Assembly (NCBI RefSeq): GCF_023343835.1
Contig: NC_064438.1
Coordinates: 16,101,077 to 16,165,076, forward strand
Origin: Lagopus muta
Lineage: Eukaryota; Chordata; Aves; Galliformes; Phasianidae
DNA: 64,000 nt
Direction: 5' to 3'
Shown here: piece by piece, positions 11,735 to 42,436 of the stretch
Layout of the letters: each line of letters starts with the position of its first letter
Position numbering within the stretch: position 1 is the stretch's first letter
Made by a program: the position numbers and the translations under genes
The notes under the pieces: model-generated
Seen by the model: only the letters and a program-made list of their open reading frames with translations
What the model was told of the DNA's origin: nothing
The model's database searches: none

Positions 11735-12129
11735 CTAACATGACAACAGTATGCAAACTACAGCAGATTGAGCTGATACAACAATGTGCTTTTTGGTGAG
11801 ACACCTGTTTCTACATCCTTCGATACAAGAATTCTGAGTATTAAAACCACGGCTGAATAGAAACAAAGACCACACAGACCAAACTGCTGTACAGTTATGA
11901 CAACTACAAAAGGTGAAAATTTTAGCCCTGTTTCAAAGAAGTGCCATATAAATTAGCTGCTTTATACATACAAACACATTAATTGTGCCCAGAAGCAGTA
12001 GGTTTTCCTAATGTTGTTGGAACTAAAAAAAGTCAAACGCTGCCCTGATGCTCTTCATTGTTACAAAGTAGATTCTGAAGTATCAAGTGAACTACATATG
12101 AGCAAAGAACTCCAACTAATGCAGAGTTT

Positions 12130-13386
12130 AAAACTAGGTTTACAATTTCCTATTTTATTGGCATGGATGTATTTCTAAACTTAAAAACCCTTCTGGCAAG
12201 TTATCTCAATTTCTTATGACAAAATTTCGCACAACACACAAATATTTACAACATATACATATTTTTTTTCAGTCTTTTACAACCGGTTCTTAAAAGACAA
12301 ACATTTTATAGGTTACCACAGAACAAAAGCTGTGACTTAGTTGTTTTTAATTTCATAAAACTATCATAAGTTAAAGTGAATAGATTTTCTTTAAATTCCT
12401 TGTAGCATTTTACAAGTGCAACAGAAAAATATGAAGAACCAATTCAGGATAGCTGCAGTTCATTGGATAAATGTTGCCCGTTGTAGTCACATTATTTCAC
12501 AGCAAATTCTTGAAAAAATAAGCACCAATCATTCTTGCAAAGAACAATTTTATCTAAAAGTATTGAAAAGTGTTAAATACAAGGTGTTTAATTTACATAA
12601 CAAGCAATAAATACACCATATCCAAACTTTTATTCTGCATACTGCTACCCTTGTACATATAATGTACTAAAAAGTCAGCAAATTGTCAACACCTTTTAAT
12701 TTTTTTTAAATTTTTTCTTTTTTTTTTTTTTTTAAAGAAATCAATTTGACTTCCAACCAACGGTTTGCTACTATAACAAAGGCCACAAACAGTACATCTG
12801 GGACAGCATACAGTGTTAAAACTGACGAACTCCAAGGGAAAAAAAAACATCTAGTAAATAAATCGAAAAGCTGTAGTTCATTGCTGGTGATATTAACATA
12901 GACTAGAAAACCTTAAATATGCTGCTACTATGATTTTTTTTTTAATTTTTATTTAATTGTTTAGTCAAATACTGTAAGAGCAAGCTAGCACTCTTACAGA
13001 TCAAAAATAATTGTGTAGCCACACTGTATTCTCATTGTCCTGCATGGAAAGATTTGATGCAACTTCATAACTTTGCTTGAGCCTTTATTTTACAACAGAG
13101 CATTACCTCTACCTCAGAATTGCACATAAGAAGGCTATTAAAAAGTACAATAAAAATCTGCACAAATCAGACTTAAGAAGAGTCAGTATGCTGTACACTT
13201 TCTACAATATTATGTTGATAGGTGAACAAACAATAAAGAAGTGCTGCCACTAAGTTTTTCAGAAAGTTCTTCAGCTGAGGAATAATCAAATGGAATTTGT
13301 TGTTGCTGTTTGTTTTTTTTTAATTATTTTTTTTTAATGTTTGTTTTTTAAAAAATGACATCCAGGTCAGTTTAAGACCTATAAGC
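12130..13386 (-). other. KMT5B: KMT5B 3' UTR with several candidate poly(A) signals
   Basis: This AT-rich, poorly coding stretch directly follows the KMT5B stop. AATAAA on the minus strand (TTTATT on the plus strand) occurs at 13084-13089, 12948-12953, 12628-12633 and 12154-12159, which suggests alternative polyadenylation. The distal end is a guess. T-rich runs around 12711-12734 and 13309-13350 read as A-rich tracts in the mRNA. Confidence 0.55.
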
Positions 13387-31405
<18,019 letters not shown>

Positions 31406-31800
31406 GCCCACAGACAACCTGACCCAGTTGCATTTAGTCACTTTTCAAAAGGCTCAGAGAAGTGGATGAATAATTTCAGCTCCAATACCTACTGGAAACA
31501 AAACATACACATCATTAGAAGTTACAAGGAAATCTGTTTCCAAGACAAAGCTTCAACACATTCTCACATTTTAAAAAGAAAGGTAAAAAGATGATTTGCA
31601 TTTGCATTAAAAAAAAAGAGAAGTAGTTCACTAGCACTGGTACAAGGAGCTGTTGCAAACAGACACTCATAGGTGAACTGCCCTGCAACTCACTGACACA
31701 TCTTGAAGCAAAGACAGAATTCTAAAGCTGATATATGCTTAAAAACAACGTCTACATAAACGCAGGCCTATCTAATTACGCAGTTACACACACATACACA

Positions 31801-32105
31801 CAGAATCACAGAACGGCTTAGGTTAGAAGAAATCTCTAAAGATCAATTAGCTCCAACCCCATCTCATGGGCAGGGCTGCCCCCCCATGAGATCAGGCTGC
31901 CTAGGGCCCAATCCAACCTGGCCTTGAGTGCCTCCAGAGACGGGGCATCCTCAGCCTGTGCCAGCGCATCACCACCCTCTGAGCAACAAATTTCTTCCCT
32001 AACATCTAATTTAATTTCTTCTCTTTTAGATTAAAGCTATTCCTCCCTGTTCTGTCCACTCCTAGACCACATAAAAAGTTGTTCCCTTTCCTGCCTATAA
32101 CTCCC
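31801..32105 (-). mobile_element. CR1 LINE fragment in KMT5B intron 1
   Basis: It begins with the reverse complement of a CR1 3' end (GAATCACAGAACGGCTTAGGTT) and continues through 'aactccaaccccatctcatgggcagggctgcc'. It is 5'-truncated like most avian CR1 copies and in the same orientation as KMT5B. Confidence 0.85.
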
Positions 32106-32471
32106 TTCAAGCATATACATCAATATATGTAGATATGTGACGCCAGGAAACTGAGCATTTTTACACATACACCCAATTAAGGTTGTATTTCCTAATAAGT
32201 GTAGCATGCAACCTGCTTTGAACTCTACAGCAAAAACTGACGTTTCACAAACACCCTCCAAAAAGTAAGGAAGTATTTAAAAAACAAACAATCAAGAAAC
32301 CACCTAAACCCACACAAAACCAACAGCATTTTTTTGAATGGGGATGGGGGAAAAAGGTTAAATCTTCATTTAGAAACAGTATGCAGCTATATTTAAAAAT
32401 CCCTCAGTGATGACCCTGGAAGACCCAGGCAGCTTCTGGATCACGTGACAGGAACGCAACAACACACCTGG

Positions 32472-33172
32472 CTCAATGGGCCATCATCACTGAGGTTGGA
32501 AAAGACCTCTAAGATGACCAAGTCCAATCACTGCCCACCCTTGCCGTACCCACCGACCTCATCCCTCAGTGCCACATCTACCCTTTCCTCGTACACCTCC
32601 AGGGATGGTGACTGCACCACCTTCCTGGGCAGCCTGTGCTGCTGCATCACCACTGTTTCAGAGATGCTTCCTGACATCCAATCCGAACTTCCCCTGGTGC
32701 AACTTGAGGCCATCCCCTCTCATTCTATCACTGTCACCAACTAGAACAGGCTGACTCCCACCTCCCCACTACCTCTCTTCAGGTCGATGTAGAGAGCAAT
32801 AAAGTCTCCCCCGAGCTTCCTCTTCTCCAGACTGAACCACCACAGCTCCCTCAGCCATGCCCCATCAGAGCTGTGTTCCAGACCCCTCACAAATTCGCTG
32901 TCCTTCTCTGGACACACTCTGTGCCTTCCATGTCCCTCTTGTAGTGAAGGGCTCAACACTGAACACAGCACTGGAGGTGCAGCCCCACCAGAGCTGAGTA
33001 CAGGGGGAAGATCAGCTCCCTGCTCCTGCTGGCTGCGCTATTGCTGATATAAGCCAGGATGCTGCTGGCCTTCTTGGCCACCTGGGCACACTGCTGGCTC
33101 ACGTTCAGCCGAGCACTGACCAACACTCCCAAATCCTTTCCTTCCGCACAGCTCACAGCCACACTGCCCCAG
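32472..33172 (-). mobile_element. CR1 LINE fragment abutting the KMT5B CpG island
   Basis: About 700 bp of CR1 in reverse orientation. The part at 32953-33162 still encodes a 69-codon fragment of the reverse-transcriptase C-terminus (Asp-Leu-Gly-Val-Leu-Val and Leu-Ile-Phe-Pro-Leu-Tyr-Ser-Ala-Leu). The rest is interrupted. It lies in KMT5B intron 1, less than 200 bp from the exon 1 donor. Confidence 0.88.
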
Positions 33173-33331
33173 GCCTACAGACGGCTGCGGGCGCTCCCTT
33201 CCTTCCCTCCCACCCGGCTCCCTGCTGCCCCCTAGGGCCTACCGTTCTGTCCGGGCCTTCCCCACCGCGGGGCTGGGAGGGGGACGGACGCCCCTCGGTG
33301 AGGGAGGCCCCGACGGGGAGGGCTCTGCCCC

Positions 33332-33640
33332 GCCGCCATTTTGTGCCCCCCGCGCTCACCTTAGGCCGCCTCCGCGCCGCCGCCGGTGCTGCCCCAGCGT
33401 CCGCCGGGTGCGAGAAATGGCTCATCCAAGGCAAAGGAGCGAGAAGGGAAATTTAAAAAAAAGAAAAAAAAAGAAAAAAAAAAGATGGCGAGGAGAGAAA
33501 AGAGAAAGCCGAGGAGGGGGAAAAAAAAAATGTGAGGAAGGGGGAAGAAAAAAAAAAAAAAAAAAGCACGGAGGTAGTGGTGGAAAATAATTCCGAGTGG
33601 GGGGAGGAAAAAAATGGCGGATTAAAATCCAAGATGGCGG
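33332..33640. promoter_or_regulatory. Cluster of YY1-type motifs
   Basis: The YY1 consensus core AAnATGGCG occurs on the plus strand at 33482-33490, 33611-33620 and 33631-33640, and on the minus strand at 33343-33332 just inside KMT5B intron 1. Another plus-strand copy is at 34509-34517. YY1 sites close to start sites are common in housekeeping CpG-island promoters. Confidence 0.5.
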
Positions 33641-33700
33641 CGCCGAGGGGCGAGCGGTGCAGGGGGGAGGCGATGGAGCGAGCCGCCGAGAGATCCCTCC
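33360..33700 (-). other. KMT5B: KMT5B noncoding exon 1 (5' boundary approximate)
   Basis: A consensus donor CCTAAG|GTGAGCG lies at 33359 on the minus strand inside the CpG island, consistent with the noncoding first exon known for mammalian KMT5B. The transcription start cannot be placed from sequence; 33700 is a guess. Confidence 0.5.
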
Positions 33701-34929
33701 GCCGGACCCCGCGAAAAAGAGTCCCCCGGGCTCCCTCGCAGGGACCCCGCGGGGCGGCGGTGAGGGCCGGCGGTGGCCGCCGCCGCTTTCTCCTCCTTTT
33801 CGTGTTTCTCTTTCTGTGTTGAAGGCCTCTTTCCGCCGGGCAGCCGAGCCGGGAGATCCGTCGCTCCAGCCACCGCGCTTCTAAGTTTCTTCCTCTCTCT
33901 CCCGCGAAGCCGCGACCTCCTCGCCCCCTCCGGAGAGGCGCCGCCTGCCCCTGCGCTGCCGGCGGCGGAGGGACACCGCGGCTCCAGCCTCTTGTGCCCG
34001 TTGCGCGGAAGGATACACCGCTCGAAAGAAAACCGAGCCCTCCTCCTCCTCCTTCCTCAAGCCGCGCCGCTCCCCACCTCCCCCTCACGCGGGCCGGCGC
34101 AGGGGCAGGCCGCGACTCAGCGAGCTTCCGCGCCTCGCCCGCGGCGGACGGACGGCTGGGACCGCAGCGCCCATGACCGCTGTGCGCGGCGCAGGGATTC
34201 CGTCGAGAAAACGAGGTCCGGGCCGCCCAGCCACTCGGCGGTGCACGGGGAGTAAGAAGCGCCGGCCGGCTGCGTGCTGCCGGGATCCCTCCGCCCAGGG
34301 CTGCCCTTTAAATGTGAGGCATCCCGTTGCAGGCGCTGCTCGTTCCGGCGCTTTAAGGGCGAGTGGTCTCGTGGCCGCCCCTCTACGGTATGCAGGTGTC
34401 CCTTCCCCAGCCCCAAATCGCGTGTGCCGTCGTAGCCCGCCCGGCAGGGCCGCCACCTCAGCGAGCAGCAGGCACCTGCTTCCCCTTGCGCCCTGACAGG
34501 GCTCTTTAAAAATGGCGCCCAACCGCTCTCCTCAGGGAGATGCGCCGAGAGCGCCGTGGTACCGCCTGCGGACGGCGGGGCAGCAGGGGCTGCTCTCCCC
34601 GCCGGGCGGTGCTCCTGCGGGCGCTGGCGGGGTGTGTTCCTGGGGCAGCGCCTCGGTGCGGTTGCTGGGTCACCCGCACGGCCGCGTTCTGCTCAAAGTT
34701 CACGAGTTTTACTGCACGCCCGATATTTTTAAGTTGCCCTTTGTGACTCTTGACGCGGCGGTACGGTTTGTTCTCAGGCGTAAATTTTATTTTTATAAGT
34801 TTAGCAGAAGCTTTTAGAGTATTTGCATTCGCTATCAGTCACCGTGAACGTTTGTGGGAAGTATTGGCTGCAGAGAAAGTTCGGAGAGCCGCTTGCCAGC
34901 ATTGTGGGCTCCTCTGCGATCATCAGAGG

Positions 34930-35235
34930 ATCACAGAACAGTTTGGTTGGAGGGGACCTTACAACCCACCCAGGTCCCGCTCCGTGCTGTGGGCAGGGCT
35001 CATCCTCACCAGCTCGGGCTGCCCATCCAGCTCTGCCCTGAGCTCCTGCAGGGGTGGCACATCCACAGCTATCTGGGCATCTGTTGCCAGAGCCTCACTG
35101 CCCTCTGAGTAAAGGATTTCCTCCTAACGTCTAACCTGAATCTCTTCTTTTAGCTTAAAGCTGTTCCCCCTTCAGCATTACACTGTGTAAAGTCAGTCCT
35201 CCTGTTTATCAGCTCCCTTCGCGTACTAGAAGCCT
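34930..35235 (-). mobile_element. CR1 LINE fragment upstream of KMT5B
   Basis: It starts with GATCACAGAACAGTTTGGTTGG (reverse complement of the CR1 3' region), then 'gggcagggctcatcctcaccagctcgggctgccc', and ends near 'cagctcccttcgcgtactagaagcc'. It is 5'-truncated and sits just outside the CpG island. Confidence 0.85.
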
Positions 35236-37038
35236 TCTGGTGGTACTTACTAGGAAACTATGTTTAAGGTTGTTAATAAAACATTCTTTTCACGTGGAAC
35301 TGGGTTTAATTTTACTTTAATTACCCAAGTGTTGCAGTTTCTAGAGAAGGCATGGATTCCAACAACACAAATTTTGAGCAAATGGATGTTAGTGTAACAA
35401 GGCATTCCTCCTGAAGCTCAGCCTTGCCATGCCACGTTGTTAAACCAGATTTGCACAGTTTTTACATTTAATTTACAAACCCCATAAAGCTTTACTTTGA
35501 CCATAATTCGTTATTAATAGGTCACCAGGCAGTGACACTGACAATATTAGTGACAGCGTTTGTATATTGTTTTATAGGTGCCTCAGCCTGTTCAGTGCCT
35601 GCATGGAGTGGGCGGGTGCTGCATAGCGTGGGATCAGGTGATGCCATCTCTGGTCCCAGTGGCATGAAGGGATCACTGCAGTTCGGCCGTGCATGGTGAG
35701 TTTGAATGGAGCTGAAGGAAGGGCAGCAAACTTCATTTACACCCTCCTGCAGCATCCAACTTGTGATCTGAAAGCAAAGCGGAGCAGACTGAAAGGACTT
35801 TCTTTGAGAATATCTTTATCTAAAACTTATTTCTGCTGCTATTCTGGTGGCTTTTCAGTTTGGTTGCAGTCAGTTTTGTTATTTTTCCTACCTTCTAGCA
35901 GCTTCCTGCTGTAGCTCTTTCATTCAATAACGCAAAACGTTGTCTTTGAAAATCAGAAAATCAGGTGGTCAAATCGTGATAGCATGCTTCAAAAATAAGT
36001 CTACTCTGTTAAACTATTTTGCCTGCCCATATTTTGTTCTGAAAACCAGCAGACACATGGTGACTGGCTCCAACTAGATGTCATCAGAAAGTTGTTGTAT
36101 TTCGTACTGTAAAAATCCCATAGAGAATTTCAACATAACTTTCACTTCCTAAATTCGTGCTATCATTTAGGCTTAGTCCTCACAGGAATGCAAAGGGTCT
36201 CAGATCTGAAACTTTTATTGCTTCTTGGTTAATTATCAAAGAACAGGCATGATGGCATTATTTCTTACAGGAGTAAAAGTTTATTTCAGTCACATTGCCC
36301 AGGATTTCAGTCACATGATGATTTTGTGACTTCCGCTGGATAATTTTTTTCTGATAATACAGGGCTGAAAGATGTAGAATGTATGCCAGATGAGTTTATT
36401 TCAGCGTGCATTGGCAGGAATCAGTAGTTTTTAATTCCTGAAGTAGTGTTCCTAAATTGTAGATAGTTGCACAATTTATAAATAACTACATTTACTCTTT
36501 GCTGAGTCTGTAGCTCGTTCCACCTTGAGGAGATTTGCATTTTCAACATCTCACATAGGCTGTGACCTTGTAATCATAATATTGCAAACGTTTTGAAAGC
36601 ATCCAGTTTTCACTTAAAAATCGAGTTATTAAAATCTTTATGTGATGAGTGGTTTTGTAAATCCACATCTTTTAAGACAGGAAACTTGAACTTCGGATTT
36701 GAGTTAGGTTTGGAGACTGCTGCATTGCGCTCATGTAGGGCATCACACAGGTCCAACGTTTTCAGAACCGAACCCTCAGTCCTTTCACCTCCACAAAGAA
36801 CAACTGCATCAAATACTGTCCAGTGGTACAAAAGCCAAATTGAGTTTCCAGGAAAAGATGTGGCTTTTGCTGAACTAATGGTGTCTTGTCCCTGTGTGAC
36901 AGGAATGCTGTTGTTTATTCTTCTTTTATTTGCAGATCTGACTCAAAGACTGTAGTTACGAGCAATTTTGAGGAGTACAAACATGTAACTGAGAAGTCCA
37001 TTGGCCACTTGACAGTTTAAATCAGCCACGTAGGCATT

Positions 37039-37075
<37 letters not shown>

Positions 37076-40000
37076 CTACTTTTGTTATGGAGGACTTTTG
37101 CATAGCCCCAATGTAAGCATTTTTTGAAACAGGCACCTGGGTGTGTGTGTGTGCCACTAACAAAGCTGAGTTGTCATACGTGTTTTGGCTCTCCCACAGG
37201 CCTACCTGGCTAGGGGCACCTCATGCAGGGAAAGTTTTATAGCACTGAGAGGAGTATCTGGGAACAGAGCACACTGAATAACTCAGGGTGGTACTGCTCT
37301 GAGCCAGCCCTGAGCTGTTTGTTACTCAGACACGCTCCAAGCTGATTCCCATGCATAGTTTGACCCCTCCCCCCCATTCTCCATTGCTCAGAAGCACTCA
37401 AGCACTGCCCAATTTCACTGCCCCAAAGCACTCCTATTTATTGTACAAGGCCTATGTTAAAATCTCCTAAAATCTCCAAGTTTGTCAAAGCATTAACAAT
37501 AACCTCTTTTAAAAATAACACTATGTCTTGTAGCTGCTATGACTCCTGTTGCAGTTTTAAATTGCATATATACTGTACCCAAACCCATACAATCGATCCT
37601 GCTGATGGTAAGGGCACAGCGATGCCACCTCGTGAAGTAGAAACAGGAGGAAATAGAAGTACAAGGAAGAGGTTGCAGTAAATCAGCAGGTGTAATAAGC
37701 TTGATTCTTCCTTTGAGATAATGTTTTACCTTCTGTTGACGGTAAGCAGATTTTTGATACCTGTTATTTTTACTATTTGGAAGAAATGATGTTGTACAAA
37801 GTGTTAACAGGTTTCACATTGCAAAGGGCATAGCGAGCAGTGGATAAGCACTTTATATTGCACTGGACTCACTAGGAGTTTGTTTCTTTTGTCTGCCAAG
37901 TAAGTACATGTCTTCTTGCAATGCCTTTGAGAGGATCAATCCCTTCCACTTATATCCATCAGGAGCCTTAAGCACCCGATGCTGCACCTCCCGGAGGAGC
38001 CATGAGGTACTTGTGCCACTGCCAACAACGTGTGATTGCTTTCAACTGGTGTCACAGATCAGTTTGTACCGGTGGTTACAAACTTGAAGTTAAACATCAC
38101 AAATGCATGTGAAAATGAATAAAATTAAAGACCATTTTCTATCAAAATCTTCATAATTTATTAAAAAATATACATTTTCTCAGTAACAGATGGTCAATAA
38201 TAGATGATAGATGGCCTCCTCTGTCTAAATTAATGGCTGTAATTCACTTGAGGGCTGCTGCTGATGTCATAAGCTGCCAGAGTGCAGCTTGAGTGATTTA
38301 TTAACAGCTGCAGAAATCCTAGAGTGAATTACATCCTTGTATTCACTTAGGGTCTGCAGATTGTTATTTATAAGATATGGAGGTTTGTGTTTCTTCTGTA
38401 TTATAGGAATCTTTTGTATGATTGTAATGTATGGGCATGGTGCAGGACTGACTAGTGTGGAAGTTCAGCTCCCTGTCTGCAGCAAAGGCAGTCAGGTTTT
38501 CTCCACTAACACTTATCACCATCAACCCTTTATTTTTAGAAGAAGCTAATCAACATTGGCAGATGTGTTCATTTAAGTCCTGCTCTGTGGGCTTTTTCCC
38601 CCCCCGATGTCAACTACAAATAATGTCCTTCTTTCCCAGGAAGCCCTTGTTCACTCAGTGTTTGTAGTCACTGCCCCTCTTCACATTGAGCTATGTCCAA
38701 AACAAAAAAATAGTTGAGATGTTGATGCTAGAGAGGAGTAAGTGCAATCTCTATTAATATCTGGATGTGTAGGAAGAAGGCAACAGATCCAGAAGGCTAG
38801 CAAGGGTGTCTGGAAACCAAAATCTCTCACATACAAAGAAGAGATTGTCCCATCTTCTAATACTACCTCTATGTAGGGAGAAAACCTTATGTTTCTTCCA
38901 TGAAATTCCTGCTCAGTAAAAGAGAATGCTTTCTCTGTGGCAGGCCTTCAAATATATTTATCTTACACATCAGCCCACCTTAACATCTCAGACTCATTCT
39001 TCCCAGACTCAAATTCTCTCTGCAATGATCCATACTTCCCAGATTTATCTCATTCTTCTAAAACCACATATGAACATATGAAAGCAAATTAAATAATATT
39101 CATTTCTATAGCCTTCCCATTCTCCCAAAAAGTGGAAGTAGGTGTTACAAAATCCTGTTTCCCAAACAAGGGATGTGTTTCCAACAAGTAATGTAAGTCC
39201 TAAAGGAAGAGTGAAGGGGAAATGAGAATAAATAATGAAGAGTTGCATGGCGGGAAGGAACAGTCAGAATTCATCTGCAAATACTGTTATTTTTTTGCTG
39301 AAGATGTAAAATTTCTCAACAGAATTTAACAGTGAGTGTTTAGATGCTAGTTAGATTCCAGTGGGAATATTTCCAGCTTTGTCTCTTCTCTCAGTTTTGT
39401 TTGCCTATGGTTAGATCTTGCTGGTCATTAGGAGAAGGCTGCATTTATTGTTGTCAGCAAGAAATACTGCTTTGCTACCAAACAACTGCTTTTTTACTTC
39501 TGCTTTCCTTCACCAGCCTCCGTCTATATGAGTGACCTGTCTGTAAGAGGTACAAATGATGATTTTTTTTCCCACAGAAAACAATTTGAATAAAAACAGG
39601 CTCTAGAAATTGTTCAGTGCCTTGAGGCAGAGTCCTTTGAAGTCATTATGAATTCACTAATTTCAGCAAGCCTATTATTGCCATTATAGCACCATGGACA
39701 AAGCCCAGTCACTTCGAGATCCCACTATGTCAGATATTGCATGAATGTACAGAATGGTATCAAGAAACAGGAAAAACGTCTTTTTTCTGCTTTCTGGAGT
39801 GGAATGCTGCCCTCCTGATTCTTTTGAAATTGCCTACAGATTTGTAGTAGTCAAACTTTGTATATCCAAAAGCTTGACTTTTCTTTCTTAGTTTTTAAAT
39901 GTTTAGGAACTACGTATGGGGCAGATGACCAACTGGACCATAGCCTGTCCGTGATTTGCAACTTCCAGGTAATTTCTGAAACAGGCTCCTCCACTTCCTT

Positions 40001-42436
40001 TCAAATTGAATCTGAATCAGTTTGTTTCCTTTTCCTCTTCAAACTGAGGTTTGTTTGTTGATTTGTTGGTTTTTGTTTGTTTTCTTTTACTTGTTCTGCA
40101 TATCTGCTTGTTTACTTTGGACTCAGTTTACGTGAAGAATGCGGTGCAAAAATCTAAGAGCTTGTCAAGTAACAAACTTAAGTTGCACTGATCTGTCATC
40201 TTCATGCTTTATGGTGACAAGTTTTATTGTCTCCCTGTAGCTCCATTGTCATTCAGGGATTCATTATATTGTCAGGGATTTTCATTTTCTTTCATCATAT
40301 GGACAAGGAAAGCTATTAGTTCGGTATCATTGCAGAACTCAACACCTTTCTGTAGTCTCCCTTTTATAGTTGGACTTTTCCTCCTTGTCCAGAAGGGCAA
40401 ATGACTTTGTGATTCAAAGATTGAGGAGTCCCAGGTAATGATGTACATTATTTCTCCCTGTCTCTGCCTTATTTCTGTAAGTTCTGAGACAATTTGTTCC
40501 TCAAACAGCAGTAAGAAGCCTAATGCTCTCAGTCCCTCAATTCCTAGAAATGACAAAATGAAGGTAGTTGTCACATGAATGGCTATCAAGAGAAACAATG
40601 TGCTATTTACTACTTATAGAATTGTGGTAAATAGCAGTGGAGCAGGTTTGGCTATGCAGTCTCTTTGAATCAAGCAGACTGCACATGTAGTAAGACGTGG
40701 GGGTGGGGGTGGAGTTTCAGGTATACATTACAGAATTAGAAATCCAAAAATTATGCTATCTGCAGTTCTGTCACCGAACAGTCTCCAGGTGTGTGAACAG
40801 CAAAGGCATGCTTAGTGTCAAGTGGGTGAATGTGAACAAACACTCTTTTACCTCTCAAGCTTTGTTACTGGTAAAGATGGTTTTTTGTTTGTTTGTTTCT
40901 TTTATATATATATGTACATCAAGTATAGGATCCTGGAAAATTTCTGGTGGGTACTGCTCAGAATGCAATAGAGCATTTTGATTGAGGTGTTATTTGTCTG
41001 TGTATATTGCTTGAAAGGTCTGTCTCACACCTGAAGAGTGTTTGTAAATTGATCCTGCTTATTTCACATTTTTGTTTGTGAATTCTGAGGCACTGACAGT
41101 GTTCTGCTCATTATCTGACCATATAATCTCATGGTAATTATTTTCTGGACACAGCTTTTGGTTGTATTGGAGACAGATGCTGATATTCAGCTTTCTCCTT
41201 CTCACACCAGTCGGGTGAGCCTTTGGTTTTCTCCTGATGGGGGATATTTCTCAGGTGCACTTTTGTAATCCATGGGATGCTCACTCCTGTTAGGTTCTAT
41301 CGGTATTAAAGACTTACTTCCCAGTAAGTGCTGGATTCACATGTGAATTGTGTTTCCAGTCTGGCATAAACCACGCAGGCACTTTAGCAAGAATGAATCC
41401 CATGAGAAGGATGTTAAATCAAGCATGATGCTGTTTTCCCAGTGGATACCTAAAGCTCGACTACTGTTTCCAGAGAGGTTGCTTTACCCAGGAATGGTGC
41501 AGTGAGGAGAAAAAATTGTGGGTATGTAATTTTCACTTCACTCACAGGGTGAGCATAAGAATTTTTCCTCTCCCTGTAAAAAGATTAAAAATTAGGAAAA
41601 AAAAAAAAAAAAAAAAAAGGATGTTTCTGTTAAGATGTTAAGATATTAAAAAAAAAAGTCACGTGAAATGCTGCAGCAATTCCTGTCAAGCAAAATTTTT
41701 TGTGCTCATGACTTGCTCAGAAAGAAAGAAGGCTTTCCAGTACAAGACTACACATTTCAGAAGTGTAAAAGAGGTTAATTTGAAGGTAGGGGAAGTATGA
41801 GGAGTTAAATTCTGTCTTTGGCTGCTTCGCTCATTTGTTATTGGGAAGAATAAAAAGTATGAGCTAAAGCAAGTTTGGACAAGATATATCAACAAGTACA
41901 AGAGAGGAAAACAGCTTGAATTGAATATACACAGCTAAGGAAACCCTTTTTTTCCCCTGCATCTGTGTTAAGATGGAAGCTAGTACCTTCCAGAGGTAGC
42001 TTCGGGAGCACATTGGAAGGAAGACAGACAAAATGTCCTTTGAAAGCCAGGCAGTTTTTGTTGGGTTTATATACAATATCAGCTTATCAGTTATGTAGTC
42101 AAAATCACTTCGCTTTTTTTTTCCACTAAAGCTGTAAGATATACACAAACCATGGTGCTTCTCTGCTGAGGCAGTTCTCCGGGTTCTTTGCTGTATCACC
42201 CCTACAGTTCTGCAGATGAAAATGTCACACTATTCTCCAGGAAAAGGATTGCTGTTTTAGAGCACTTTCTAAGCTTCAGGAGGTTCTGGAAGGCCCAAGG
42301 CAAATTCAGTCTGTAGAGATGGAATTTTCTGTAACTCTCCCATTTATTTTCCTGATCACCAATGCCAAGCTTAGGCTGACTGAGACAGGCTGTTGATCTA
42401 CTCTTTCTGCAAGTATAGATCATTATAAATTAGCAA
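35236..42436. other. Intergenic stretch, no gene recognised
   Basis: AT-rich with no frame of convincing protein character. It contains a 30-T run at 37044-37073, a short GT repeat near 37141 and an A-run at 41599-41618. Nothing else is recognisable. Confidence 0.5.

Larger units (their letters stand above)
9486..12129. other. Interval with only weak candidate exons
   Basis: Apart from the candidates at 10759-10834, 11279-11310 and 11674-11734, nothing is recognised here. The stretch is AT-rich with no CpG island, so the unrecognised gene does not start from a typical housekeeping promoter here unless its 5' exons lie elsewhere. Confidence 0.4.
33180..34750. promoter_or_regulatory. KMT5B: CpG island, KMT5B promoter
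   Basis: This is the only GC-rich, CpG-dense stretch of the window, bordered by AT-rich DNA on both sides. It has no TATA box at a clear position. A purine-rich low-complexity tract (33440-33615) and several ATGGCG motifs sit in it. All open frames inside it look like GC-driven artefacts. A divergent noncoding transcript toward 35 kb is possible but not shown. Confidence 0.85.

Noticed and set aside
33453..34522. Several long open frames on both strands in the CpG island
   Set aside because: High GC and purine runs create open frames by chance. The products are Arg/Pro/Gly/Ala-rich or Lys/Phe runs without domains, and frames overlap on both strands.
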